In this document: one piece after another, positions 24,680-36,166 of the stretch | Position numbering within the stretch: the stretch's first letter is position 1 | Layout: each line of letters starts with the position of its first letter | NCBI GenBank assembly: GCA_009363875.1 | Contig: CM018680.1 | Location: 73,102,272 to 73,166,271, forward strand | Source of the DNA: Mikania micrantha | Taxonomy: Eukaryota; Streptophyta; Magnoliopsida; Asterales; Asteraceae | Length of the DNA: 64,000 bases | Reading direction: 5' to 3' | Notes under the pieces: model-generated | The model's input: only the letters and a program-made list of their open reading frames with translations | Database searches by the model: none | Told to the model about the DNA's origin: nothing | Made by a program: the position numbers and the translations under genes

Positions 24680-27600
24680 ATGACAACTGTACCTGCTCAA
24701 ACTTCAACACCTATGGGACCATTAGTTGGTACCCAAGCTGCCCAGACTGTGGCAAATCATGCTGAAAGACCTGAAAAGTTTTCTGGTTTGGACTTTAAGA
24801 GGTGGCAACAAAAGATGTTGTTTTACTTGACCACTTTGAACCTTGCGAGGTTCCTGACTGAGTCCCCACCTGCAATTACTGATGGGGATGTCCAATCCGT
24901 AACCGCTTTGGAAGCGTGGAAACACTCGGAATATCTGTGTCGCAACTATGTGTTGAATGGTTTAGTGGATGCATTGTATAATGTTCACTGCAAGATAACA
25001 ACTGCCAAAGAATTATGGGAGTCGTTAGACAAAAAGTATAGAACGGAGGATGCCGGCACAAAGAAGTTTGTGGTAGCCCGTTTCTTGGACTATAAAATGG
25101 TTGATACTAAAATAGTTTTGAACCAATTTCAAGAGTTGCAAATTATACTAAGCGACATACATTCTGAGGGAATGACTCTTAGTGAGACATTTCAAGTTGC
25201 AGCCATGATTGAAAAATTGCCTCCAAGTTGGGTGGATTTCAAGAACTACCTAAAGCATAAGCGAAAGGAAATGACGGTGGAGGACCTTGTGGTGCGTCTT
25301 CGAATTGAGGAAGACAACAGGTTGGCTTTGAAAATAACACAACAACAATTTGCTTCAAAAGCAAATATGGTGGAGCATGGTCAATCTTCCCGTGGGTACA
25401 AAAAGAAAATTGACAACTATAATGGAAAGGGCAAAGGCAAAGGCAAGGTTGTGGACCTTGGGCCGAAAAAAGGTGGTGTGAGGAAGCAGGTTTTCCAATT
25501 TAAGAGGAAATGCTACAATTGCGGTGAACATGGTCATCGTGCTGATAAGTGCAAGGCTCCTAAACAGGACCGAGCACATATGATGGAGAATGATATGCCT
25601 TTAGTTGCTATGGTCTCTGACATCACTACTATGATGGAGGAGATCAACTTGGTGTCAAATGACCCTAAGGGGTGGTGGGTTGACACTGGTGCTACCCGCC
25701 ATGTTTGTCCTGATCGGGCCCTCTTTAATACGTTTAAAGAGGTGGTGGGTGACTCTAAGCTGTACATGGGGAATGCAGCAACTGCTGATGTTAAGGGTGA
25801 AGGTAGTGTGATCTTAAAGTTGACTTCGGGGAAGGAGCTCACTTTGAGCAACGTGCTCTATGTTCCTGACATACGCAAGAGCCTCGTGTCAGGATGGTTG
25901 CTTAACAAACATGGTTTTTGTTTAGTGTTTGAATCTGGTAAATTTGTTTTAACTAAGCGTGGAATGTTTGTTGGTAAGGGTTATGCCCAAAATGGAATGT
26001 TTAAACTCAATGTAATAGCTAAGGTTGAGAACATGAATGAAAATGCTTCTACTTCTGCTTATTTGATTGAGTCATCTAATGTTTGGCATGGTCGTTTAGG
26101 TCATGTTAATTTCAATTCGATGCGTCGTTTGATTAAATTAGATTGCATTCCAAAGTTTGCCATTGATTCAAAATACAAATGTACAACATGTGTTGAAGCA
26201 AAACAAACAAGATCATCTTTTAAGTCGGTTGAAAGAATAACCGAACCCCTTGACATAATTCATACTGATGTGTGTGATTTAAAATCGATTCCCACGAGAG
26301 GTGGAAATAAGTATTTCATCACATTTATTGATGATAGCACACGATATTGCTATGTATACTTACTTAAGAGTAAGGATGAAGCAATTGACAAGTTTGTCTT
26401 GTATAAAACTGAGGTTGAGAATCAACTTAACAAAAAGATAAAAGTTTTAAGGAGTGATAGAGGCGGAGAATATGTTTCACCGTTTGCCGATATTTGTGCA
26501 CAAAATGGAATAATCCATGAGTGTACAGCTCCTTATTCCCCACAACAAAATGGTATTGCGAAACGAAAGAACCGTACATTGAAAGAGATGATGAATGCTA
26601 TGTTAATTAGTTCTGGAATGAGCCAGGACATGTGGGGGGAAGCTATTTTGTCGGCTACTTATCTTTTAAACAAAATACCTTTCAAGAAAAAGGATGTTAC
26701 TCCTTATGAGTTGTGGATGGGAAGAAAGCCATCTTACAAATACTTGAAAGTGTGGGGTGTCTAGCAAAAGTGGTGGTTCCACTACCAAAGGTTCAAAAAA
26801 TAGGACCCAAAACCGTGGATTGTGTATTCATTGGTTATGCCCATCATAGTAGTGTATATCGGTTTCTTGTTTATGATTCAAAGAATCCTGAAATATACAA
26901 GAATACTATAATGGAGTCAAGGAATGCATCATTCTTTGAAGAAGTGTTTCCTTGTTTGAAAAAGGAACTCCCAAGTTCATCAACACCAGTTGATGAGATT
27001 GTTCATGATAAAGATCAAGAACAATTAGAGGCTGAAGAGGTTGAGCCAAGAAGAAGTAAGAGACAAAGGATTGAAAAATCTTTTGGACCTGATTTTCTTA
27101 CTTATATGGTTAAGGGAGAGCCCCAAACATATCGTGATGCAGTTACCTCTTCGGAAGGACCTTAATGGAAAGAGGCAATCAAGAATGAAATTGATTCGAT
27201 TTTACAAAACCATACTTGGGAGCTAGTAGATCTTCCACCAGGGTGTAAACCACTTGGATATCGATGGATATTCAAAAGGAAGATGAAAGCTGATGGTTCC
27301 ATTGATAAGTACAAGGCAAGGTTAGTGATCAAAGGATTTAGACAAAAAGAAGGAGTAGATTACTTTGATACTTACTCGCCTGTGACTAGAATAACCTTGA
27401 TAAGGTTGGTGCTTGCAATAGCGGCTTTAAGAAATTTGGAAGTCCACCAAATGGATGTTAAAACCGCTTTTCTAAATGGAGATTTAGAAGAGGAAATTTA
27501 CATGGAGCAACCTGAGGGTTTCTCAGCTCCAGGCCAAGAAGGAAAAGTGTGTAAATTAGTCAAGTCATTGTATGGCTTGAAGCAAGCTCCAAAACAATGG

Positions 27601-28686
27601 CATCAAAAGTTTGACCAAGTTATGCTTAACAATGGTTTCAAAATTAATGAATGCGACAAGTGTGTTTATGTGAAAAACACAATGAGAGGTTATGTGATAT
27701 TATGTCTTTATGTAGATGATATGCTTATCGTGGGGAGTGATGATAAGATGATCAAATCTACAAAAGACATGTTAAAAGCGAGATTTGACATGAAAGACAT
27801 GGGTTTAGCTGATGTGATTCTTGGTATAAAGATCAATAGAACCCAATATGGTCTTGTGTTGAGTCAATCTCACTATGTGGAAAAAATCCTTGAAAAGTTC
27901 AATGAGGGGGATACGAGTGTGGCTCAAACTCCAGTAGATACCACCCAACATCTATCAAAAAATAGAGGTGAGGGTGTTGCTCAGTTAGAGTATTCAAGGA
28001 TTATTGGCAGTCTGATGTATGTGATGACATGTACACGGCCAGACTTAGCATATGCTGTGAGCAGGCTAAGTAAATATACTAGTAATCCGAGCTCTGAACA
28101 TTGGAAGGGCATGACAAGATTACTAAGGTACTTAAGATACACAAGAAACTATGGGCTGCATTATGGTCGAGATCCAGCTGTTATAGAAGGATACAGTGAT
28201 GCAAACTGGATATCCGATATGAAAGATTCCAAATCCACAAGTGGTTATGTGTTCACCCTTGGTGGAGCAGCTATAGCCTGGAAATCGTCCAAGCAAACTC
28301 TTATAGCTAGATCTACGATGGAATCTGAGTTTATCGCGTTAGATAAAGCTGGAGAAGAAGCAGAATGGCTACGTCAATTTGTGGAAGATGTTCCAGGATG
28401 GCCAAAGCCTATGTCGGCTATTTGCATACATTGTGATTGCCAATTGGCTATTGGTAGAGCTCAAAGTGCAATGTATAATGGCAAATCACGGCACATTAGA
28501 CGTAGACATAATACGATACGACAACTACTCTCAATGGGAGTTATCTCAATTGACTATGTGAGGTCAAAAGATAACATAGCGGATCCGTTTACAAAAGGCT
28601 TAAGCAGAGAGTTAGTGCACAAGTCGTCAAGAGGAATGGGACTAAAGCCCTTTGAACAAGTTTGTACAAAGGAAAACCTATCCTAG
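24680..28686 (+). pseudogene. Copia 2 gag-pol polyprotein, two lesions
   Basis: The ATG at 24680 opens gag (RPEKFSGLDFKRWQQKMLF), with a UBN2-type central part, a CCHC zinc knuckle at about residue 278 (CYNCGEHGHRADKC), protease VDTGA near 335, GAG-pre-integrase (VWHGRLGHVN) near 468, and integrase with D (HTDVCD, near 530) and D (RSDRGGEY, near 591); the usual Glu site reads GIAKRKNRTLK, Lys where Glu is expected, so even a repaired integrase would lack its third catalytic acid. A one-base loss near 26754 ends the frame at 26764. The frame continues with a TAA at 27163-27165, then the RT (MDVKTAFLNG, YVDDMLIVGS) and RNase H to 28686. The ATG-less upstream extension to 24620 is discounted. 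Confidence 0.88.
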
Positions 28687-29199
28687 AAGATTGGAGATCC
28701 CATGAACTAGGCTCAATAGGACAACCTAATTATATGAATTAAGGTCACTGTGGGGGAGTACCTCAAATATAAAAAGGGAGTTGAATACTTCCTAGTTCAT
28801 TCCTTTATCAAATCAGTGATAACAATGGAGGATAAGCATACGGCTTTTAATGATTTGTGTGAAATCACCTATGTGAGAGAGAAGTGGGGTCGCTTCGAAT
28901 GGATTTGTGGGGGGGCGCAAATCCTAGAGCTCTTGCAGAACCAGGCTAGTGTTCCATGACTATAACGGACACGACAATGAGGGGTTAACCATACCAGGAA
29001 GAGTATTGTGTGACATGTAATAACGTCTACGTAAACAGGGATTGGTTCAAGGACATCGCGTCTACTAATCGCTAGGAGATAAAGTGCATATCACAAAGGA
29101 GGGTTCAAAGGGAACACCTACTTCTCCTGCAATACTCAACCGCTGAAATTTTATCGTGACACTAGAGTGTAAGGATCGATTTCTTTTCATGTGGGGGAT
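28687..29199 (+). other. Copia 2 3' non-coding region and polypurine tract
   Basis: No gene is supported. The tract GTGGGGGAT at 29191-29199 directly precedes the right LTR and is the expected plus-strand primer. Confidence 0.75.
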
Positions 29200-29890
29200 T
29201 GTTGGAATTTTGTGTGAAAAGAAAGAAAGAAAAAAGAAAAAGAAAATATAAACCTTTCATATACCAATTCATTTGTCATGAATATGGAGCCTGTTAGTGG
29301 GCAATTGGCCATGAATATGCTAGTTAGTGGGCATAATGGCAACCTTTGAAATGCCAAGACTACAAGTATAAATAGAGGCATTTGGCCTCTTGGTGAAGTT
29401 GCTAGATTTTGAGATCACTACACCACTTGAGATATATACACACAAGCTCCAAAGGTTCCAAAGACAATCATTTGTTTTGTTAAATTCTCAACAACCTACA
29501 ACGATCAGTTCTCGTGTGAAACACTCTTGTTTCAGGTGAAGTTTCGGGTTTTCGGTTAACTTCGGCAGTACACACTGCTTCGGCTGTTGTACCCTGGGAA
29601 ACAGTCGGGTTCACCTGGGTGGCCCGGAATCTGTTTTAAGGGACCTCTGTTGAACAGAAATCCTCAGCCACCGAACTCGTTTTAATTTGTTTCTTCTATT
29701 GTTATACTTCTTATTTTAATTTAACTTTTAGAATTTATTTCATCTTGTACTACATTTCTTTATTGTAATTTGAATTTTAGCACTTTTATGTTTATTGTAA
29801 TAATGAATTTTCATTGTGTATTTTCTGAATTGTAATTCGAGTAATTGAATAATAAAAGTATTTATTTATTTTGTGAACGGTGTTCCTACA
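29200..29890 (+). repeat. Copia 2 right (3') LTR, 691 bp, complete
   Basis: It runs from TGTTGGAA to TTCCTACA, following the polypurine tract and followed by the target duplication CAAAA. It holds 65 terminal bases not present in the left LTR. Confidence 0.92.
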
Positions 29891-29895
29891 CAAAA

Positions 29896-30608
29896 TAATA
29901 TATATTGTGCTTTATATTGTTTTAAGTTTCATTTTATAGATATAACTTTATATTACATGTGTTAAATGTTTGTTTTTCTACGTGTACAGCTAGCAAGGTG
30001 CGAACAAAGTGCAGGTTGATCAAGTTGATTGCAAATTAAAAGAGAATATTTTTGTGTTTTGGCAAAAGTTAGTAAAAGTAGCTAGTAAACAATTTTTTTT
30101 TTGTTGTCTCAAGTTATATTGTATATTTGTAATTGGATGAATTTTGTTGTTGGTGAATTGATGTGATAAATTATTATGTTTTTTTTAACAATTAAAGTTA
30201 GAACTTCGGTGTATGATTATGCATGGTGTGCAATTTGTTATTTTTTAAACTTACTGGTTTGGATTTGGTGCATGGATATTGTGTTTTAAAATTAAAATAA
30301 TCTGGAAGGCTCCAAAAAGCTATTAATATGCAGCATATTTATTTGTTTTTCTTAAAAAAATGCTGACCGCCCCAAATGAATAATTGAACCGCCTCAAAGA
30401 TTTATCTTTTGAAGTGAGAAAGCCCAACACATGAGGTGGTTGGTACCCCCAAGCAAAATTTCTGGCAACGATTTATATTAGTTTTGAAGCGGTTTGATAC
30501 CCGCCTCATAAATTACATATTTAATGAAGCGATGCTATAAGAAGCGGTCAAAGAAACGCCTCAAATGTATAAATTAACCGCCTTAGAAAATGGCACTTTG
30601 TACTAGTG
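29896..30608 (+). repeat. CACTA 1 right subterminal and terminal region
   Basis: From 30360 the stretch repeats CCGCCTCAAA / GAAGCGGT motifs in both orientations, mirroring the left end. The terminus at 30608 reads, in reverse, CACTAGTACAAAGTGCC. Bases 29896-30360 are AT-rich and gene-free. Confidence 0.85.
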
Positions 30609-30788
30609 TCGTTATCCTTCGTCCTTGGTTCCCGGGAGTAGCTAGATGATGCATACAATCTTATCTTACATATTTGTATAAAAGACTGTTTCTTATTACT
30701 TAAACCCATGACATCCTTCATGATCATAATACAACCTTACGAATTACTAAATGATTCGTTTTCCCATTTGCTAGTTCAGTCTACCAAT

Positions 30789-30820
30789 CTATAAATTGAA
30801 TTGATAACTGTTGGTAAAAC
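30789..30820 (+). promoter_or_regulatory. WAK2 TATA-box region
   Basis: CTATAAATTGA then TGATAACTGTTGGTAAA is homologous to the WAK1 upstream block at 172-205. It lies about 55 bases before the WAK2 ATG. Sequence between the CACTA end (30608) and here shows no gene and is the remaining WAK2 promoter. Confidence 0.6.
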
Positions 30821-30848
30821 ATTCACAAAATAATAACAAACGATAATC

Positions 30849-30868
30849 ATGAAGATTCATATCATTCT
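30849..30868 (+). pseudogene. WAK2 exon 1, first piece: start codon and signal peptide start
   Basis: The ATG at 30849 begins MKIHIIL, the start of a signal peptide, and is cut after about 20 bases by the gypsy LTR at 30869. The rest resumes after the right copy of the target duplication at 40645. The homologous promoter upstream supports this as a true gene start and not a chance ATG. Confidence 0.65.
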
Positions 30869-31152
30869 TGTAACATTTCGAATTTATGTAATATTAAAGT
30901 CATTGATGAAAAAATTCGAAGTTTCATTTTTATTACGAATCATTAAATATACATATAAATACATAATAACAAGAAAAATTATACATATAAATATAATGAT
31001 AATACAAATAAACAACAATAGTAATAACACTTTTATATTTTTTTAAAGTTTATAAAGAATTTTTAACAAAATATAAATAAATAAATGAATAATAATAATA
31101 AATAATTAGTATGTTAAAAATTTATAAAGAATGTGATAAAAAAATATATTAA

Positions 31153-31183
<31 letters not shown>

Positions 31184-31870
31184 GAATATAAGATTTTAAT
31201 ATTTCTTTTAAAATGAGGGGGACCAAAAACTGCAAATCTTTGAGACTGAAATTAGAAAAGATAAGGGGAGGGACCAATTTTGCCATTTTACCAAACCCAC
31301 TCTCTCCCTCACCCGTTTTCTCCCCCATTCGACCCAACAACCCGGTTTTCGACCCATCACAACCAAAAGCGCAAATTCGGGAATAACATCAACAAATTTT
31401 AAGACCTTTTCAACAACCGAACATCATGGAACTCATAACGTAAACCAATTTATCGGATTATAGTCAAAACCGATCGAAATCGTGGCCTACATTCTCGAAA
31501 TCGTTCGGGTTTGTTAAATCCTATATAATCGAACACAAAAATTTAATTAAACCAACCCACACCTTCTGATAAATCCGACGAAGCTTTCTGAGCAATCGAA
31601 ACACATCCAGAACTTTTCTAGATCGTAAACCGAGCTCCAAAGTCACGAGATTTCGTATTCTTGGCCATTACTCGAAAACCATCGAATCAAACACAAAGGT
31701 AAACGTTTTATATATCAATCAACTCGTTTTAAGGCCCATAACAATAACCCTATGTTTCTAAAATCAATCGACTTTGAGTGAGAATCGATCTAGGGCTCGT
31801 TTTGATCATTAAAAGGAATTGGGGAAATCGAAGGGATCGGTTTAAGTTTAATTAGAATGGATTGATATCG

Positions 31871-31948
31871 TGGCTTGTAGCCTAGATCAACTGGTTAACG
31901 CTTACACCTTCAAGATTAATGGTCGTGGGTTCGATCCGGGTAGGCGTC
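31871..31948 (+). repeat. tRNA-like segment in the gypsy left LTR
   Basis: It holds a Pol III A-box-like stretch (TAGCCTAGATCAACTGG, 31878-31894) and an excellent B box (GGTTCGATCC, 31928-31937) spaced as in a tRNA gene, with an anticodon-loop-like TTCAAGA between, which would read CAA (Leu). The stems pair poorly, so it is tRNA-derived, not a working tRNA. It lies in the sense direction of the element. Confidence 0.65.
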
Positions 31949-32134
31949 GGGTTGGAGCAGATTTTTTTTATTACATTTAATAATTTTTTATTTATTAGTT
32001 GCTTTTAAATTCTGATTCCACCATAAATTTTTATAAAACTAAAACTGTTGTTTTAAAACAGAAAAAAATTATTATATATGAATACATACATAAACTAAAA
32101 TAGATAAATAAATAAATCAACAAATATCATAAAA

Positions 32135-32458
32135 AATGTGTATTATTACAATTATTATTGTTATTATTATTATTATTACTATGATTATTATATTATTATT
32201 AATTATTATTACTATCTTATTATTATAGTTAATATAATTATTAATTACTACTATTTTATTATTACTATGATTAATATAGTTAAGATTATTATTATTAATT
32301 ATTTTTACTATAATCAAAGGTATTAATATTACAATTATCGTTATTACTATTAATAATATTATTAATAGTATTATTGTTATTATGACCATTATTATTATTT
32401 TTATTATTATTATAGTTATTAACAAACTTATTAGAACTACTATTGGCATTATTAATAA

Positions 32459-32501
<43 letters not shown>

Positions 32502-32550
32502 GTTATTATTAATATTAATAATAATATTATGGTTAGTATTAATAGTAGTT
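32135..32550. repeat. Imperfect (TTA)n microsatellite tract in the left LTR
   Basis: Degenerate TTA/TAT/ATT triplets with a purer (ATT)n core at 32463-32502. The equivalent in the right LTR (39255-39710) differs by indels, including extra ACTATT units near 39580-39620, which explains most of the LTR length difference. Confidence 0.9.
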
Positions 32551-33492
32551 ATATTATTATGATCTCTTTAACATTATTAACTATTTTAAACAACTACGCG
32601 ACTTGTATTATAAACGATTCTTATGAAACCATACTCATAAAATGGATTGTAAACCTATGAAATACAAATACATTATGAAAATTTCATGCAAAGTCATAGT
32701 TACTTTAGTTATGTGCGATTGAATTATAGGTTAAACTAGATTGTGTTGGATACTATTTGGACTACCTAATTTATCATTTATTTGCAACGACTAGCTCATC
32801 ACACAAGGTGAGTCTTCATAGACCCTTTTTATGCTTTATTTATTTGGGGTGAAACATGTTATCAAAACTCTTAAACTATTTATGTGCTACAAGATTATGA
32901 CATTATACATATTGAACTTTAGTTAACATTTAGCATTGATCACCCTTAGTAACTATGATAGATCTAATTACCGGCCATTCCACTGTGTTTGATTTACCCT
33001 TCGGGGGAAGCCCGCATTGATAGTTACTAATTCAAGCATTGCGATGCTTACCATGGTCAAACATTATTCTGTTAACATTAGTTGATATGCCTTATTTACT
33101 AATTCAATATTGTATGTTCATTAATCTTGGTTACACATATTAATTATGACATTTTATACACATTTTATTCAAATATTTTGGGTGTGTGCTTAAACCTGTG
33201 AAGCTAACCAACTTTATAGTTGAACTTTTTATTTAAACATGTTTTTGGTGGAAATGCTACTTAGGCATGCAAGGAAATTAAATTTAGTTTTCGTATTATG
33301 TTTAGAATTTAAATGTTTGAATTATTATTTCCTTCTTGATGTAATGGATGTTTTAAAGATATTTGAACTATTAAGTTTGAATTTATGATAATGAATGATT
33401 TGAACTCATTACAATAAACACCTTGTGCTTTTGAACAATCTACACTTCGTGTACGCTCCGATGATTCTGCCATTGGTCGGGGTGTTACAGAT

Positions 33493-33505
33493 TGGTATCA
33501 GAGCC
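33493..33505 (+). other. Gypsy primer binding site
   Basis: TGGTATCAGAGCC, complementary to initiator tRNA-Met 3' end, three bases after the left LTR. Confidence 0.9.
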
Positions 33506-33920
33506 TGGGTTATAGAGAATTAGGTTATAAAAAAAATAAATAAGTGACCTAGACTATAACCATAGAATGACTTAGTTGAACTATGTTGTTGCCATGAACT
33601 CTAAGTTGAACTCTATAGTAATAATGACTAGGCCATGAACCCTAAGTTTGAACTACATAGTTGCCATGATAAGTCAAACTTGATTATGTGACTACTTGAG
33701 CTACTTGACTAGTTATTTGATAGGTCAATTCTTTTAACCTAATTTAGGATGCCTAACATGCACACACTAGACTTAGGGTTCTAAACCTCTTGACCCCTTC
33801 CTTACGTCTTGCAAGAGGATCGTCATTACGAAAACTGCTCTTAGACTTATAAGTCTAATTAAATCTTTGACTCTTGTCAATAGTCTTTAGGTTCACATTA
33901 ATGACTAGGAAACACATACA

Positions 33921-34060
33921 ATCTGGAACGGGGAATACCTGTACTTCAGGGAGTTCTGTCTAGGAAAGTATTTCGTATAAATCCAAATCAACCAATGGAC
34001 CTGTTATACTTTCCTGGGAGCCCTTGGAGTGAGTATGAACCTATAGGCTAAAGTATGTCT
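33921..34060 (+). promoter_or_regulatory. Gypsy leader module with potential hairpin, shared with copia 2
   Basis: The leader contains CTGTCTAGGAAAGTA..GGACCTGTTATACTTTCCTGGG..CTTGGAGTGAGT..AACCTATAGGC. Bases 33960-33970 pair with 34007-34017 over 11 positions (one G-U), leaving a 36-base loop. The same arrangement occurs in copia 2. The remaining leader (33506-33920) shows no gene. Confidence 0.6.
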
Positions 34061-34229
34061 TTCTGAAAGTTAATTTGGACTTAAACACTTTGATATGTCA
34101 AAAGTGTTCCTTAGTGAATGCAATCTGTGTATTGATTTGTGCTTGAACTCTCATTTGAATTATCAATTTCTTATTTTTGAACTCTTTGAGTTATTTCTGA
34201 TCCGTTTCATTTTGAACTCGTGTAGAATC

Positions 34230-35460
34230 ATGCCTCCTCGTCGCAATGTTGCCAACAACACCAACAACGCCAACAACACGAATGCTAACAACAATGGCAA
34301 TGAAAACAACAATATCGACAATGCCAATAACACAAACACCACAAACACCAACACCATCAACACCACCAACGCCAACACCACCAATGACAACACCATCAAT
34401 GCCAACAGCACTAATGTCGATAACACCAACACCAACAATGCTAATAACACAACCAACCCCAATAACCCCAACTTACAAGAATTGGCTGTTGTCATTACTC
34501 AGCAAATGGCAGTAGTCCTACCTGGACTTGTGACCCAGCTCACTCAAGCCAAAGGGGTTCAAAACAATAGGAATGGTGAGGGTGCAAACCAAACTTGCAC
34601 CTTCAAGCATTTCAACTCTTGCCACCCTGTCAAGTTCCTTGGATCTGAAGGGGCCACTGGACTGCTTCAGTGGTTTGAAAGCATGGAGAGTACCTTCCTC
34701 CATTCTAACTGCCCTGAGAACCTTAAGGTTCGTTACGCCACCCGTGTCTTTCAAAAATAGGGCACTCACTTGGTGGAATACCGAGAAATGAACTAGGGGT
34801 GCTGAAACTGCAATGGCCTTAACTTGGGATGAGGTCAAACAACTGACGACAGACGATTTTTGTCCTCGCAATGAAATGAGGAAACTCAAGACGAAATTTT
34901 GGGATCTTAAACAGGATAGTGGGGAAAATCTGGTTTACACGAACCGTTACCACGAACTTAGTCTGTTGGTGCCACATATGGTCACCCCACTTTCTCGTGC
35001 TATTGAGAAGTATATTAGTGGCCTACCCATGAAAATCCAAGATGCTTGTTATGGGAGCAAACCGGCTACAGTGGAAGATGCAATTCGATTGACTGCTACC
35101 TTAACTGACAACCATATTAGGGCAGGTACTCTAACTAGAAAGGGAGCCAAGAAAGTGGAAGTCAAGTCCACCACTGATGAACCTTCTAAGGAGGTTAAAC
35201 CCGAATCTTCTAATGCCTCAAAGTCCACTAACCGTAAGAGAAAGGCTAAAACTTTTGCGGTAGTAACCCCTGCTATCCCTGCTGCACCTATCAACCAACA
35301 AGCCCCACCAAACCCAAACAATATAACCTATGTGGGGGTTCAACGTCTGTGCCCTAATTGTAGATACCATCATGCATTAAACCGACCATGCAGAGTTTGC
35401 ACTATTTGTGGGAAATACGGTCATTTTGCAAATTACTGTCGAAATGGACAAATCTTGTAG
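34230..35460 (+). pseudogene. Gypsy gag, broken
   Basis: The ATG at 34230 opens MPPRRNVANNTNN, followed by about 75 residues that are almost only Asn, Thr and Ala, coded by AACAACACC-type repeats (34246-34470). The capsid-like part (NPVKFLGSEGATGLLQWFE-like) follows. A one-base change near 34758 shifts the frame, and a TGA at 34789-34791 stands where CGA is expected. The second piece (34761-35460) has the capsid C-terminal region (YHELSLLVPHMVTP) and a CCHC knuckle (CTICGKYGHFANYC) starting at 35398, and ends in TAG. Confidence 0.82.
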
Positions 35461-36166
35461 CAAGGCCAACCAGCTCCACCAGTTACCAACAACCAGCTGC
35501 ACTTGTACCCGCAATAACTAATGGAAGGGCCTGCTCCAAAGGGTTACAAGGGCACGTACTTTCCAGCTTAATGCACAAACTGCCCAAGCTGCCCAGGCTA
35601 ACCAAAATGTGGTGAACGATATGTTCTTGATTAATGACTGCTATGCTTCTGTGTTATTTGATTCGGGTGCTGATAGGAGTTTTGTGTCTAGTCAATTTGA
35701 GCCTTTACTTGGTAGAACACAAACTAGATTAGACAAACCTTATAATGTGGAAGTGGCTGATGGTAAAGCGATAGACATTGATACTATTATATTAGGATGT
35801 ACGGTGAACCTTATGGATCACGTTTTCCCTATCAATCTTATACCCATGCCTCCTAGAAGCTTTGATGTTATAATAGGCATGGATTGGTTAGCCAATCATC
35901 GAGCCGAGATTGTTTTCTTCAAGAAGTTCATACGTATTCCGCTACCATCGAGTGAAACTCTGAGAATCTTTGGAGAGACGCCTAGTAGCGATCTTAAACT
36001 AATTTCGTGCACGAAAGCTCACAAGTATTTACGTAAGAAGTATGTAGCCTTTCTAGCCCATGTTGTGGAGAAGAAAGACAAGGGCAAAAGCATTCAAGAC
36101 ATCCTGATCATTCGCGACTATCCTGAAGTATTTCCCGATGATCTCCCAGGAATTCCACCCGTATGA
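35461..36166 (+). pseudogene. Gypsy aspartic protease and linker to RT
   Basis: The open frame 35609-36166 has the active-site VLFDSGADRSFVSS and the following flap and GMDWLANHRAEI segment of retropepsins. It ends in a TGA at 36164-36166 where an Arg codon CGA is expected from the conserved PPVRQVEF pattern. Bases 35461-35608 encode the gag-protease linker in a damaged frame. The protease would cleave the polyprotein. Confidence 0.85.

Larger units (their letters stand above)
23195..29890 (+). mobile_element. Copia LTR retrotransposon 2, nested in CACTA 1
   Basis: The element is flanked by a perfect 5-bp target duplication CAAAA (23190-23194 and 29891-29895). LTRs start TGTTGGAATTTTG. The shared 626 bases of the two LTRs show only one difference (the GCCCGAAATC/GCCCGGAATC site near 23631), so it is young. 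Oddly, the left LTR lacks the last 65 bases present in the right LTR, and no primer binding site follows it. Internal genes carry only two lesions. It probably needs proteins in trans and is defective in priming. Confidence 0.92.
13481..30608 (+). mobile_element. CACTA (En/Spm-type) transposon 1, about 17.1 kb with nested inserts
   Basis: The right end, read in reverse, is CACTAGTACAAAGTGCC, a canonical CACTA terminus. The left end at 13481 is decayed (GACCCGTACAAAACCC) but aligns with it. Both sides hold subterminal repeats built on GAAGCGGTT / TTGAGGCGGTT. Inside are a TNP2-type transposase, a Transposase_24/Ulp1 gene, three small DNA elements and a 6.7 kb copia element; without the copia it would be about 10.4 kb. 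No matching 3-bp target duplication is visible, fitting a decayed left end. It ends about 240 bases before the WAK2 start codon. Confidence 0.88.
30869..33489 (+). repeat. Gypsy left LTR, 2621 bp
   Basis: Limits TGTAACA..TGTTACA; next to the primer binding site. It contains (AAAT)n near 31150, a tRNA-like segment (31871-31948) and a long imperfect (TTA)n/(TAA)n region (32135-32550). Apparent ORFs in the TTA tract are low-complexity artefacts. Confidence 0.93.

Noticed and set aside
31871..31948. Functional tRNA-Leu gene
   Set aside because: The boxes are good, but the acceptor and anticodon stems do not pair and the copy is repeated in both LTRs, so it is tRNA-derived sequence in a retroelement.
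32117..32660. Long open frames of Ile/Asn/Tyr in the gypsy LTR
   Set aside because: They are translations of the TTA microsatellite in several frames on both strands, without a start context or family pattern. The same applies to 39380-39818.
34163..34495. Minus-strand frame rich in Leu/Val opposite gypsy gag
   Set aside because: It is the antisense reading of the AAC-repeat gag segment.
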